Assembly: GCA_965208685.1 (NCBI GenBank)
Contig: CBDBPL010000007.1
Span: forward strand, 3,658,001 to 3,722,000
Direction: 5' to 3'
Source of the DNA: JAJEFO01 sp965208685
Lineage (GTDB): Bacteria > Pseudomonadota > Alphaproteobacteria > Rhodobacterales > Rhodobacteraceae
DNA: 64,000 nt
The notes beneath the pieces are model-generated. The model had not been told where the DNA came from. It did no database searches and saw only the letters and a list, made by a program, of their open reading frames with translations. The position numbers and the translations under genes are program-made. Numbering within the stretch: the first letter of the stretch is position 1; the number at the start of each line of letters is the position of its first letter. Shown here piece by piece: positions 15,744-24,854 of the stretch.

Positions 15744-16243
15744 CACTCACTCTCATCCTGACTCGACATGCGAAGTCGTCCTGGGACGATCCCACGCTGG
15801 ACGACTTCGACCGGAGCCTGAACGGCCGAGGCCGGAAGTCGGCGCCGCTGATCGGGCGTTGGCTGGTCGAGCGAGGATACGTGCCGGAAGTCGTCGTAAC
15901 TTCGGGTGCAAGGCGCACGGTGGAGACATGGGAAGGCATGGCGCCGGCCATGCCCGAGGCAGCGGTGCTGGAACGCAACACGGCACTCTTTCATGCGGGC
16001 GCGAGCACCATTCTGGGAGTCCTGCACGAGCAGGCCGCCGCCAGGATCATGCTGATCGGCCACAATCCCGGGTTCGCCGACTTCGCGAACCGGGTGGTCG
16101 TGCGGCCCCCCGGACATGACAGGTTCAGCGACTATCCGACAGCCGCAACGGCGGTGATCGAGTTCGAGGGCGCAAGCTGGGCGCGCGTTCGCTGGCGCAG
16201 CGGCAGTATCCTGGACTTCGTCGTGCCTCGCGACCTGGCGTGA
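15740..16243 (+). CDS. SixA-type histidine phosphatase
   Basis: A 167-residue member of the histidine phosphatase superfamily. The catalytic motif LTRHAKSSW is near the N-terminus, SGARRTVETW supplies the second arginine, and LIGHNPGFADFA holds the second histidine. SixA relatives dephosphorylate phosphohistidine on signalling or phosphotransferase proteins; the target here is unknown. The start is GTG, overlapping the ferredoxin stop by four bases. No terminator with a T-run follows. The gene converges with the amino-acid transporter operon 75 bp away. Confidence 0.88.
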   Translation: MTLTLILTRHAKSSWDDPTLDDFDRSLNGRGRKSAPLIGRWLVERGYVPEVVVTSGARRTVETWEGMAPAMPEAAVLERNTALFHAGASTILGVLHEQAAARIMLIGHNPGFADFANRVVVRPPGHDRFSDYPTAATAVIEFEGASWARVRWRSGSILDFVVPRDLA

Positions 16244-16318
16244 CGCGGGCCGGGAATCCTGGCGTCGCCCGCAGACGACCGCGGACCGGCGGAGACATCG
16301 GGACGAGGGCTTCTCGCC

Positions 16319-17122
16319 TCAGTGACCGAGAATCTGGCTCAGGAACAGCTTCGTGCGGTCCGACTTCGGATTGCTGAAGAACTCTTCCGGCTCGTTTTGC
16401 TCCACGATCTGGCCGTCGTCCATGAAGATGACGCGGTTCGCGACCTGCCGGGCAAATCCCATCTCGTGGGTCACGCAGAGCATGGTCATTCCCTCTTCGG
16501 CAAGCTCGATCATGGTGTCCAGCACCTCCTTGATCATTTCCGGATCAAGGGCGGATGTCGGCTCGTCGAAGAGCATGATCCGTGGCCGCATGCACAGGCT
16601 GCGCGCGATCGCGACCCGCTGCTGCTGGCCGCCAGAGAGCTGGCCCGGGTACTTTTCGGCCTGCTCCGGGATCTTGACCTTCTCGAGAAAGTGCATCGCC
16701 GTTTCCTCGGCCTCGCGCTTCGGGATCTTGCGCACCCAGATCGGAGCCAAGGTGCAGTTCTCCAGGATCGTGAGATGCGGGAACAGGTTAAAGTGCTGGA
16801 AGCACATCCCGACCTCGGACCGGATCTTGTCGATGTTCTTGAGGTCGCTTGTCAGTTCCGTGCCCTCGACGATGATCTGCCCCGTCTGATGCTCCTCCAG
16901 GCGATTGATGCAACGAATGAGCGTGGACTTGCCCGACCCGGACGGGCCGCAAATCACGATGCGTTCGCCCTTGTTCACGGTCAGGTCTATGTCCCGCAGC
17001 ACGTGAAACATGCCGAACCACTTGTTCATGCCGGTGATCTGGACCGCGACCTCGTCGGAAACCTGCATCTTTCTTCGGTCGATCTCGCGCTCGACCACGG
17101 TGTCGTGCATGCTTTCGGCCAT
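16319..17122 (-). CDS. aapP: Polar amino-acid ABC transporter ATPase
   Basis: ATP-hydrolysing subunit (267 residues) of the AapJQMP/BztABCD importer for glutamate, glutamine, aspartate and related amino acids. Walker A is GPSGSGKSTL, the Q-loop is in CFQHFNLFPHLT, the signature is LSGGQQQRVAIARSL, Walker B is IMLFDEPTSALDP and the H-loop CVTHEMGF. Strong AAGGAG precedes the ATG at 17122. It is the last gene of the operon, 12 bp after aapM. Rhodobacter researchers would call it bztD. Confidence 0.93.
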   Translation of the reverse strand: MAESMHDTVVEREIDRRKMQVSDEVAVQITGMNKWFGMFHVLRDIDLTVNKGERIVICGPSGSGKSTLIRCINRLEEHQTGQIIVEGTELTSDLKNIDKIRSEVGMCFQHFNLFPHLTILENCTLAPIWVRKIPKREAEETAMHFLEKVKIPEQAEKYPGQLSGGQQQRVAIARSLCMRPRIMLFDEPTSALDPEMIKEVLDTMIELAEEGMTMLCVTHEMGFARQVANRVIFMDDGQIVEQNEPEEFFSNPKSDRTKLFLSQILGH

Positions 17123-17134
17123 AGCCTTTCTCCT

Positions 17135-18472
17135 TCAGTCGTTCTCGGTCTTGAGCTTGCGCTCAAGATACATGGAGTATCGGGACATGCCGAAACAGGC
17201 GATGAAGAACATCAGCGCAATGAAAGCGAACAGTTCCCAATAGATGCCGTTCCAGTCGGTGTCCGCACGGATCGAGTTTGACAGGCCCAGCGGGTCAAGC
17301 AGCGCGATGATCGAGACGAGCGTGGTGTCCTTGAAGATCCCGATGAACGTCGAAACGATGCCGGGGATCGATATCTTGAGCGCCTGCGGCATGATGATCA
17401 GCCGCTGAGCCTGCCAGTAGTTCAGCCCGAGCGAATCCGCGCCTTCGTACTGGCCTGTCGGAAGGCCCGCAAGCCCGCCCCTGATCACTTCGGCCATGTA
17501 GGCGGCCGCAAACAGGGTGACCATGATCATCACTCTCAGGATGATGTCAAAGTTCGTGCCTGGCGGCAGGAAGATGTTGAGGAGCGTCGACGCAACGAAG
17601 AGCAGCGTGATCAGCGGCACGCCACGAATGAATTCAATGAAGCCCACGCAGATCGCCTTGACGATGAGCATGTTCGACTGTCGCCCGAGGGCCAGAAGGA
17701 TTCCCAGAGGCAGCGAGCAGCCTATGGCCACGACGCCGATCATGACAGAGAGCATGAACCCGCCAAACTTCCGGGATTCAACGGTCTCCAGCAAGAACGG
17801 GGCGGTATCCGGCGAAATCGCGGCAAGGCCTTCGCCCAGCCCTGCAGCGAGCACCTCCGACTGGACGGGAAATCCGAACCAGAGCATCCACCACATGATG
17901 GCAGCAAGGATGCCAAGGACGAGCCCCGGCGCCGTCCCGCGAAGGACGCGACCGACGAGATAGGCCACCACGAAGCCCGCGGCGACGCCGATCGGCGTCC
18001 AGATGGATCCTCCCCACATCAGCCAGGGCATCAGGAACGGGTAAGCCGCCGTAACGGCCAGAAGTCTCGGCGACACCTTGTCGGCAAAGAGAACCGGCGC
18101 GAGCGCCGCGATCAGCAGCAGAAATGCCAGGATCGGTCGATAGTACAGCCCGGGCGGATAGAATCCGAACAGGAGCTGCAGCCATCGATCGTTGATCACG
18201 CCCCAGCAGGCGTGACCATGCGTGCTGCCCCAGGACGCAATCATGATCTCGCGGCATTCGCTCAGGGAGCCGGCGGTCCAGACGGACCGAAGGGTCCAGC
18301 CCAGGAGACCTGACAGAACATACCAGATCGCGGCAAGGCAGAGCACGGTCAGGATGGCGTTCCACCAGTTCGGGAACAGGTTGGCGCGCAGCCATCCGAT
18401 CACGCCCACCGACGTCGGCGGGGGACCCTGCTCGGCCAGCATTTCAGTGCGGACAAAGGATGTATCGCTCAC
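17135..18472 (-). CDS. aapM: Amino-acid ABC transporter permease AapM/BztC
   Basis: Membrane subunit of 445 residues, much longer than usual polar amino-acid permeases, as is characteristic of the Aap/Bzt group. An N-terminal block with several extra membrane segments (about 35-240) precedes the standard permease domain. The cytoplasmic coupling EAA-like loop is EGADSLGLNYWQAQRLIIMPQALK at about 365-388, followed by the conserved FKDTTLVSII. It pairs with AapQ to form the channel. The gene lies 1 bp after aapQ and 12 bp before aapP. Confidence 0.92.
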   Translation of the reverse strand: MSDTSFVRTEMLAEQGPPPTSVGVIGWLRANLFPNWWNAILTVLCLAAIWYVLSGLLGWTLRSVWTAGSLSECREIMIASWGSTHGHACWGVINDRWLQLLFGFYPPGLYYRPILAFLLLIAALAPVLFADKVSPRLLAVTAAYPFLMPWLMWGGSIWTPIGVAAGFVVAYLVGRVLRGTAPGLVLGILAAIMWWMLWFGFPVQSEVLAAGLGEGLAAISPDTAPFLLETVESRKFGGFMLSVMIGVVAIGCSLPLGILLALGRQSNMLIVKAICVGFIEFIRGVPLITLLFVASTLLNIFLPPGTNFDIILRVMIMVTLFAAAYMAEVIRGGLAGLPTGQYEGADSLGLNYWQAQRLIIMPQALKISIPGIVSTFIGIFKDTTLVSIIALLDPLGLSNSIRADTDWNGIYWELFAFIALMFFIACFGMSRYSMYLERKLKTEND

Positions 18473-18473
18473 G

Positions 18474-19742
18474 TCATCGCTCCACCAGTGCCACCCTCTT
18501 GTTGTAGATGTTCATGAACACGGAAATCGTCAGCGAAATGCACAGGTAGATGAGCATGAGAAGCAGGAGGCATTCCAGCTCCCGGCCGGTCTGGTTCAGG
18601 GTGATCCCGCCGAGCGTGCCCGTGATGTCCAGGTAGCCGACCGCAATGGCCAGCGACGAGTTCTTGGTCAGGTTCAGGTAGTTCGAGATCAAGGGCGGAA
18701 TGATCACGCGCAACGCCTGCGGAAGAATGACGAGGCTCATGATTCGGTTGGGCCTGAGACCGAGCGAACCGGCCGCCTCGGTCTGGCCTTTCGAGATCGC
18801 AAGGATCCCGCCTCGCACGATCTCGGCTATGAACGCCGCCGTGTAGAGCGAGAGTGCAATCCAGAGAGCGATGAGCGAGTTCCTGAGATGGGTTCCGCCC
18901 GCAAAGTTGAATCCCTTCAGTTCGGGCTTGCCGAGATGGAACCCGAGTGCCGCAAGCAGGATGAAGGTCGGAACGACGAGCACGGCGATCTGGAAATACC
19001 AGGTCGTCGGCCTGTTTCCGGTCTCGTTCTGGACCCGTTCGGCCCAGATCCGGATGCGTCGAAACACATAGATGGAGGCGGCAAGAACCGCAATGATCGC
19101 AATCAGGTCAAGCGACACGTCGAAGCGCACGGAGCTTTCGCCAAACAGGCGCACGTCGCCAAGGCTTCGGGAAAACAGCGCCTCCGGCACATAGACGCCG
19201 CGATTAGTGATCGCGACGCTGTCATTCAGGATCAGGGACTGCGTGGCGTTCTCTCCCCTGAAGGCGCGCGGGGACGGCAGGCTCTCGATCAGGATCGCCA
19301 TCGCGAACACGATCCAGAGCAGCACTGGCACGTTGCGGAACATCTCGACATAGACGGTCATTATCCGGGCGATCAGCCAGTTCCTGGAAAGGCGCGCGAC
19401 GCCGACGAGGACACCGATGATCGTTGCGGTAATGCAGCCCAGGACCGCCACGACAAGCGTGTTCAGGAGCCCAATGAATGACGCGCGAAGATGCGTGTCT
19501 CGGCTCGTGTAGTCCAGAAGCCTCTGGTTGATGTCGTAGCTTGCCGGCTCGCTGAAGAAGCCGAATTCGACCTCCTTGCCGAGGCCGGCAAGGTTCTGGA
19601 CGGTATTTGAAATGATCCATGCGACGAGAAGCATGAACGCGAACAGCGCGATCACCTGGATTGTAAGCGACCGGTACCGCGTGTCGTAGATGAGCATTGA
19701 AAGCCTGAAGCTTTCACGCGGCGGGTCCGTCATCGTCGCCAT
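18474..19742 (-). CDS. aapQ: Amino-acid ABC transporter permease AapQ/BztB
   Basis: Second permease subunit, 422 residues. It has an N-terminal membrane anchor, a long periplasmic insertion (about 140-220), and the conserved C-terminal core with TEAAGSLGLRPNRIMSLVILPQALR as coupling loop and LTKNSSLAIAVGY. It is similar in layout to AapM, as expected for a heterodimeric channel. The ATG at 19742 follows GGGGGACAGG; an ATG three codons later is possible. It is separated from aapJ by 136 bp containing a strong hairpin, so its expression is probably lower than that of the binding protein. Confidence 0.93.
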   Translation of the reverse strand: MATMTDPPRESFRLSMLIYDTRYRSLTIQVIALFAFMLLVAWIISNTVQNLAGLGKEVEFGFFSEPASYDINQRLLDYTSRDTHLRASFIGLLNTLVVAVLGCITATIIGVLVGVARLSRNWLIARIMTVYVEMFRNVPVLLWIVFAMAILIESLPSPRAFRGENATQSLILNDSVAITNRGVYVPEALFSRSLGDVRLFGESSVRFDVSLDLIAIIAVLAASIYVFRRIRIWAERVQNETGNRPTTWYFQIAVLVVPTFILLAALGFHLGKPELKGFNFAGGTHLRNSLIALWIALSLYTAAFIAEIVRGGILAISKGQTEAAGSLGLRPNRIMSLVILPQALRVIIPPLISNYLNLTKNSSLAIAVGYLDITGTLGGITLNQTGRELECLLLLMLIYLCISLTISVFMNIYNKRVALVER

Positions 19743-19842
19743 GGCGAACCTGTCCCCCCTGTCCTTCCGGCATCGCAGGGCGGCGCGCTCTTCCGGCGCA
19801 TTGCCCGATGTCCGGTCATGCGTGCCAATCTACGCAAAGGCG

Positions 19843-19869
19843 AAGGGCGCGGTGTTCAACCGCGCCCTT
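19843..19869 (-). terminator. Hairpin between aapJ and aapQ
   Basis: A 10-bp perfect stem (AAGGGCGCGG with CCGCGCCCTT) closes a 7-base loop, beginning ten bases after the aapJ stop. No U-run follows. Such elements protect or partly terminate the message so that the periplasmic binding protein is made in excess over the permeases; that role is inference here. Confidence 0.6.
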
Positions 19870-19878
19870 GCAGAACTC

Positions 19879-20898
19879 TTACCGGAACGGCGGCGAATAG
19901 ATCAGGCCGCCTTCGGTGTATTGCGCGTTCAGTCCGCGCGCGAGGCCAACCGGAGTGTTTTCGCCGATGTTCTTCTCGAAGATCTCCGCGTAGTTGCCTT
20001 CCGCCATGATGGCGCGCTGGGCCCAGTCCGAATCGAGGCCGATCATGTCGCCGAGGGTGCCCTCGGTGCCAAGAAGCCGGTTGATCTCCGGGTTGTTGGT
20101 GGGACCGCTCGCAAGCTCGCCGACATTCGCCGAGGTGATGCCAAGCTCTTCAGCCGAGATCAGGGCGTTCAGGGTCCAGCGGACGATGTCGCCCCATTCG
20201 TTGTCGCCATGACGGACAACCGGGCCGAGAGGCTCTTTCGAGATGATCTCGGGCAGGATCACGTGATCGCCCGGGGATTCGAATGAGGCGCGGGTTGCGG
20301 CAAGACCGGACGCGTCGGTCGTGTAGACGTCGCACGCTTCGGCCAGGTACTGCTGCTGCGCTTCGGCGTTCGTCTCGATCGGAACCGGCTCGTAGCTGAT
20401 GTTGTTCACGCGGAAGAAGTCCGCGAGGTTCAGCTCGGTCGTGGTGCCGGTCTGGATGCAGACCGTGGCGCCGTCCAGGTCCTTGGCCGAAGTCACGCCA
20501 AGCGCCTTGGGCACCATGAATCCCTGGCCGTCGTAGTAGTTGACGCCGATGAAGTCGAGCTTGAGGTCGGTGTCTCGCGAGAAGGTCCAGGTCGTGTTCC
20601 GGGCCAGCATGTCGACTTCGCCCGACGCCAGCGCCGTGAAGCGCGTCTTGCCGGTCGTCGGAATGAACTCGACCGCCTGGGGGTCGCCCAGGACGGCTGC
20701 TGCAACTGCACGGCATACCGCCACGTCGAATCCTTCCCAGTTGCCGCTGGCATCCGGAGAAGCAAAGCCGACAAGGCCGGTAGACACGCCGCAGTTGAGA
20801 TTTCCGCGTGCCTTGACGTCATCCAGGGTTGCAGCGCCAGCCGCACCACCGAAGACAACGGCCGAAGCAAGTGCGCCATAGAATACGGATTTTTTCAT
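19879..20898 (-). CDS. aapJ: Periplasmic amino-acid-binding protein AapJ/BztA
   Basis: Substrate-binding subunit of the importer, 339 residues with a Sec signal peptide (MKKSVFYGALASAVVFGGAAGA, cleavage probably near AGA-AT). The mature part has the two-lobed solute-binding fold with GVSTGLVGFASPDASGNWEGFD near the start, TFSRDTDLKLDFI, and VCIQTGTTTELNLADFF. Expected ligands are glutamate, glutamine, aspartate and asparagine. The start at 20898 is set by GAGGA upstream and by the signal peptide; the in-frame extension to 20940 would bury it. It is the first gene of the operon. Confidence 0.95.
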   Translation of the reverse strand: MKKSVFYGALASAVVFGGAAGAATLDDVKARGNLNCGVSTGLVGFASPDASGNWEGFDVAVCRAVAAAVLGDPQAVEFIPTTGKTRFTALASGEVDMLARNTTWTFSRDTDLKLDFIGVNYYDGQGFMVPKALGVTSAKDLDGATVCIQTGTTTELNLADFFRVNNISYEPVPIETNAEAQQQYLAEACDVYTTDASGLAATRASFESPGDHVILPEIISKEPLGPVVRHGDNEWGDIVRWTLNALISAEELGITSANVGELASGPTNNPEINRLLGTEGTLGDMIGLDSDWAQRAIMAEGNYAEIFEKNIGENTPVGLARGLNAQYTEGGLIYSPPFR

Positions 20899-21018
20899 GT
20901 TTTCCTCTTTCAAGATTTCCACTTCCTGAGTTTCCGCCATCGCTGGCGATCTTCCCGATACCGGCGCATGAATCCGGTCCGGCAGCTTCGTTGACGGTCA
21001 GTCCGTCTAACGCACAGG

Positions 21019-21047
21019 ATTTGAAGGGATTCCATGCCCAAGGTCAA
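21019..21047 (-). promoter_or_regulatory. Promoter of the aapJQMP operon
   Basis: TTGACC (21047-21042) and TCAAAT (21024-21019) are separated by 17 bp on the minus strand, about 120 bp before the aapJ ATG. A short inverted repeat GACGG-5-CCGTC (20993-21007) lies just downstream of the expected start of transcription and could be an operator. Confidence 0.5.
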
Positions 21048-21116
21048 GACCGCGACACCAAAAATGCGCCGAAACAATGAAGTCGGGAAACAGTCTCAAG
21101 CCTTGAATCCGCTTCG

Positions 21117-21821
21117 TCAGGCAAGCCGGAAGAGTTCGTCGGCATGAAGGAACGCCCGCATCTTGCGTGCGGCCTCATCTTCCGCCTCAACATCTTCTCC
21201 CCAGTGCTCGGCCTGCCAGGCCTCGTCGAGGCGGGATGCGGCCCAAAGGTCCGGCACCGGGAAGGCTCCGTCTGCAGCGGCAAGCGCGATCACGAACGAT
21301 CCCGAAAGGGTCACGAGATCATGAAATCCCGTCAGTTGGAAGCTGGACATCGGCTCCATGCTGTGCACGAGCCTTGAGACGCATGCCGCATCCTGCGCGA
21401 CCGGCATCACGCCCCTGGTCACCTCGAAACGCACGCCATGACGACATTCAAGCCAGTCCAGCAAGGGATCCCACGTCTTCTGCTGGCGCAGGACAAGCGC
21501 GGCCGGCTCTCCAGCCCTGTAGCTCAACAGGTCGGTGCCAGCGTAGCCGGCGAGATGGTCCATGACTTCGCGCCGATGCGTTGCAACCTTGTCGATGGCC
21601 GCATTTGCCGAACGGGTCCAGGGCATGGTCGCGAGGTCGACCCGTTCCTCCTGCGCTTCCCATTCGGCCGCAACGCGCCCGGCAACGGATTGCGTCGGAA
21701 GAACCAGCGTGCGCTTGGCCGGCGTCCGAACCGGACGACCGTCGAGACGAATCGAGAAGCCCTCCGGGCCAGTCTCGACGGAAACGGTGCTCCAGAAACG
21801 CTTCGGCCCCCATTCGTTCAT
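21117..21821 (-). CDS. ATP12-family F1-ATPase assembly chaperone
   Basis: A 234-residue ATP12-type chaperone, which in mitochondria and alphaproteobacteria assists assembly of the F1 alpha subunit. Typical are KRFWSTVSVE near the start, LDGRPVRTPAKRTLVLPT, the AAEWEAQEERVDLATMPWTR segment, and LLSYRAGEPAALV. The ATG at 21821 overlaps the stop of the pseudouridine synthase gene (ATGA). The same order (crcB, RluA-type synthase, ATP12) is known in Rhodobacterales. The usual HAD hydrolase between them is absent here. Confidence 0.9.
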   Translation of the reverse strand: MNEWGPKRFWSTVSVETGPEGFSIRLDGRPVRTPAKRTLVLPTQSVAGRVAAEWEAQEERVDLATMPWTRSANAAIDKVATHRREVMDHLAGYAGTDLLSYRAGEPAALVLRQQKTWDPLLDWLECRHGVRFEVTRGVMPVAQDAACVSRLVHSMEPMSSFQLTGFHDLVTLSGSFVIALAAADGAFPVPDLWAASRLDEAWQAEHWGEDVEAEDEAARKMRAFLHADELFRLA

Positions 21822-22867
21822 GGGAACCCTGCCCCCTGGAACGGATCTTCGGTGACCCCGGACGCATCCCATTCCAGCAGCTTCCACGTCTGCTTCATGT
21901 GAAGCGGCAAGGGTGCCACAAGTTCGAGGCGGTCGCCCGTCACGGGATGGTCGAGCAGGAGGGATCGCGCATGCAGGTGCAGCTTGCGGCTGATGTCTCC
22001 GCCCAGCTGGGCGCCCCAGCCGTCGCCCAGGTTCTCCTGCCCTGAACCGCCGTACTTTCCGTCCCCGACGACGGGATGTCCGATTCCTGCCATGTGAGCG
22101 CGCAGCTGATGGGTGCGACCGGTAACCGGGACGAGTGCAACCCAGCTTGTGCGGGTTCCGAGCGCGGCCAGGACCGAGTAGTCCGTGGTCGCGTGCCTTG
22201 CGTCCGGCCTTCGTCCGACATCCTCCGGCGGGACGACGTGAACCTTTTCGCCTTCGCCGGCCCTTCCTTGCCCGCGTGCCTTTGCGAGGCCATAGCGGAT
22301 CACGCCAGTTCGGGGATTCGGGACGCCTGCGACGGCTGCCCAGTAGATCTTCCTGACGCCGCGGGTGCGAAAGGCCTTGGCGAGCGCATTGGCCACGGCA
22401 CGGGTTCGGGCGAGAAGCAGGATGCCCGACGTGTCCTTGTCCAGCCTGTGAACGAGACGCGGTCTGTCTTTGCACTCGAACCTGAGCGCATCGGCCAGCC
22501 CGTCCACGTGCCGACGCTGCTTCGTGCCGCCCTGAACGGCAAGGCCGGACGGCTTGTTAAGCGCAATCACGTGCGCGTCGCGATAGATGACGGTCCTCCG
22601 GATCATCTCCGCATCGGCCTGGCACACCGGCCCCTCGGCCCTGCCCGCCTGCCTCCGCGCCTCGGGCAAGGGCGGCACGCGTACGCTCTGGCCGTCCTCC
22701 ACCCGCACTCCCGGCCTTGCCCGCCGTCCATCGATCCGGATCTCGCCCTTGCGGCACATTTTCTCGATCCGTCCCTGCGGCACATGCGGAAAACGCCGCC
22801 GCAACCACCGGTCAAGCCGTTGGTCGCCTTCGCCCGGAGCGACATTGATCCATTGAACGCCTGTCAT
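21818..22867 (-). CDS. RluA-family pseudouridine synthase (RluC-like)
   Basis: Converts specific uridines in RNA, most likely 23S rRNA, to pseudouridine. An S4 RNA-binding domain occupies about residues 5-80 (QRLDRWLRRRFPHVPQGRIEKM), followed by the catalytic domain with HRLDKDTSGILLLART, whose Asp is the nucleophile, and GRTHQLRAHMA. There are 349 residues from the ATG at 22867; the longer frame is unsupported. The N-terminal pattern fits RluC, but target sites cannot be told from sequence alone. It lies downstream of crcB with an 85-bp gap. Confidence 0.92.
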   Translation of the reverse strand: MTGVQWINVAPGEGDQRLDRWLRRRFPHVPQGRIEKMCRKGEIRIDGRRARPGVRVEDGQSVRVPPLPEARRQAGRAEGPVCQADAEMIRRTVIYRDAHVIALNKPSGLAVQGGTKQRRHVDGLADALRFECKDRPRLVHRLDKDTSGILLLARTRAVANALAKAFRTRGVRKIYWAAVAGVPNPRTGVIRYGLAKARGQGRAGEGEKVHVVPPEDVGRRPDARHATTDYSVLAALGTRTSWVALVPVTGRTHQLRAHMAGIGHPVVGDGKYGGSGQENLGDGWGAQLGGDISRKLHLHARSLLLDHPVTGDRLELVAPLPLHMKQTWKLLEWDASGVTEDPFQGAGFP

Positions 22868-22952
22868 CGTGAGGGCACGGCGACAGCCGTCCACGCGATT
22901 CCCGCAGAGACCGCGTCAGGGGGGGGCAGTTGCCCCGATCGGGATGTCCGCG

Positions 22953-23360
22953 TCATGAAAGCAACACGCGCGCGAGGGCAAGTCCTGCCAGGAGACCAAG
23001 GATGGAAAGCACGACTGAAGCGACGACATAGATCACCGACGCCACGACGTCGCCGCGCTGGTAGAGCAGGACGGCCTCAAGCGAGAAAGCCGAGAACGTG
23101 GTGAACGCCCCCAGGAAGCCCACGACGAAGAAGGGCGAGAGATGGGTCAGTCCCCTCTGCGCCGCCAGGGCGACAAAGAGCCCGACCAGAAAGGAGCCGA
23201 GGACGTTGACCGTGATGATGCCGAGAGGAAACGCCGTCGGACCCAGAAGCCGCAGGAAACCAAGGCCGGCCAGGTGACGGGCCAAGGCTCCCAACGCTCC
23301 GCCGCCGGCAATGGCCAAAAGGGTGCCCAGCATGCGCCCGTGTCTGTCTTGGCGCGTCAT
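22953..23360 (-). CDS. crcB: Fluoride ion channel CrcB/Fluc
   Basis: Small dual-topology membrane protein of about 135 residues that exports fluoride. It has four hydrophobic segments and the family motifs GGALGALARH, NVLGSFLVGLF and GFLGAFTTFSAFSLE, the last containing the phenylalanines that line the pore. The ATG at 23360 lies five bases after the rarA stop; a TTG at 23369 would overlap it. No fluoride riboswitch is recognisable, and transcription probably comes from rarA. Confidence 0.92.
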   Translation of the reverse strand: MTRQDRHGRMLGTLLAIAGGGALGALARHLAGLGFLRLLGPTAFPLGIITVNVLGSFLVGLFVALAAQRGLTHLSPFFVVGFLGAFTTFSAFSLEAVLLYQRGDVVASVIYVVASVVLSILGLLAGLALARVLLS

Positions 23361-23365
23361 GCTTG

Positions 23366-24673
23366 TCAACTCTGCCGCTTGGCGCGCAAGTTCGCGAAAT
23401 AGTCGAGACGGCGTTTGAGCTCCCGCTCGAATCCTCGCTCCACCGGCTGGAAATAGGCCGCGCGTTCCATCCCGTCCGGGAAGTAGTTCTGGCCGGAAAA
23501 CCCGTCCTCGGCATCGTGGTCGTAGGCGTAGCCCTTGCCATAGCCTTGATCCTTCATCAGCCGCGTGGGTGCGTTCAGGATGTGCTTGGGCGGAGGCTCT
23601 GAACCCGTGGACCTGGCGGCTCCCCGTGCGGCCTTGAACGCCACGTAGCCACTGTTCGACTTTGGGGCCAGCGCAAGGTAGATCACTGCCTGGGCCAGCG
23701 CGAGTTCCCCTTCCGGGCTGCCAAGGCGTTCATAGGTGTTCCATGCATCGATGCAGACCGACTGCGCCTGCGGATCCGCGAGCCCGATGTCCTCGACGCT
23801 CATCCGGGTGATCCGACGCGCCAGGAACCGCGGGTCTTCGCCGCCCTCGAGCATCCTGGCAAGCCAATAGAGCGCCGCGTCGGGATCCGATCCGCGCACC
23901 GACTTGTGCAGCGCGGAAATCAGGTTGTAGTGGGCGTCGCCGGACTTGTCGTACTGCGCAGCTCGCCGCGCGAGCCGCCGCGCCAGCTCCTTCTGGTCAA
24001 GCTTGCCTTCCACGGACCAGCCCGACACCTGCTCAATCAGGTTCAGGAGGGCGCGGCCGTCCCCGTCCGCCAGTTCCAGGAGCGCCTCGCGCGCAGCCGC
24101 GTCAAGCGGCAGGGCCTGTCCCAGCGCTTCCTCGGCACGTAGTGCAAGACGCCCAAGATCGGCCGGGCCGAGACGGTTCAGCACCATGACTTGGGCGCGG
24201 GAAAGCAGCGCCGCATTCAGCTCGAACGACGGATTCTCCGTGGTCGCTCCGACCAGGAGTATCGTCCCGTCCTCCATGTGCGGCAGGAACCCGTCCTGCT
24301 GAGCCTTGTTGAAACGGTGGATCTCGTCGACGAACAGGAGCGTGCCGCCACCGTTGCCGCGACGGATCTTGGCGGCCTCGAAGACCTTCTTGAGATCCGC
24401 AACGCCCGTGAAGATCGCGCTGACCTGCACGAAGGCGAGATCGGTGACGTCGGCCAGGAGCCTCGCAATGGTAGTCTTTCCGACGCCAGGCGGTCCCCAG
24501 AGAATCAGGGATCCCAGGGTGCCGGCAGCAAGCATCGTCCCGAGCGGACCATCCGGGCCAAGCAGCTCGTCCTGGCCAATCACCTCCTCCAGCGCACGCG
24601 GGCGCAGCCGGTCGGCCAGCGGATGCCAAGCGGGTTCGGGCTCTGACCCGGGACTCTCGAAAAGATCGGCCAT
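23366..24673 (-). CDS. rarA: Replication-associated recombination protein RarA (MgsA)
   Basis: AAA+ ATPase of 435 residues acting at stalled replication forks, related to clamp loaders. The N-terminal segment LADRLRPRALEEVIGQDELLG is the usual entry. Walker A is WGPPGVGKTTIAR, Walker B LLFVDEIHRFN, and sensor 1 VGATTENPSFELN. The C-terminal part has the MgsA tetramerisation segment (SDPDAALYWLARMLEGGEDP) and the ending YFPDGMERAAYF. It follows rplQ after 181 bp without a clear terminator, an arrangement seen in relatives. Confidence 0.95.
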   Translation of the reverse strand: MADLFESPGSEPEPAWHPLADRLRPRALEEVIGQDELLGPDGPLGTMLAAGTLGSLILWGPPGVGKTTIARLLADVTDLAFVQVSAIFTGVADLKKVFEAAKIRRGNGGGTLLFVDEIHRFNKAQQDGFLPHMEDGTILLVGATTENPSFELNAALLSRAQVMVLNRLGPADLGRLALRAEEALGQALPLDAAAREALLELADGDGRALLNLIEQVSGWSVEGKLDQKELARRLARRAAQYDKSGDAHYNLISALHKSVRGSDPDAALYWLARMLEGGEDPRFLARRITRMSVEDIGLADPQAQSVCIDAWNTYERLGSPEGELALAQAVIYLALAPKSNSGYVAFKAARGAARSTGSEPPPKHILNAPTRLMKDQGYGKGYAYDHDAEDGFSGQNYFPDGMERAAYFQPVERGFERELKRRLDYFANLRAKRQS

Positions 24674-24854
24674 GCGTCGCGCAGGCTACGCTTCGAGCGC
24701 GCCGACGAAAAGAGTGCGGCGGATTCGATCGGCATGCGGTCGACGCCGGTCCGCGACACGGAACCGTGCCTTGGCCGACCATCCTGGCCTCGACGGCAAT
24801 CGTGCCACCGAGGTGGTCAGCGACCGATTGGCAGCCTCCACGTCCATCGGCGGG

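Noticed and set aside
22953..24673. Fluoride riboswitch upstream of crcB
   Set aside because: crcB starts within a few bases of the rarA stop, leaving no room for a leader.
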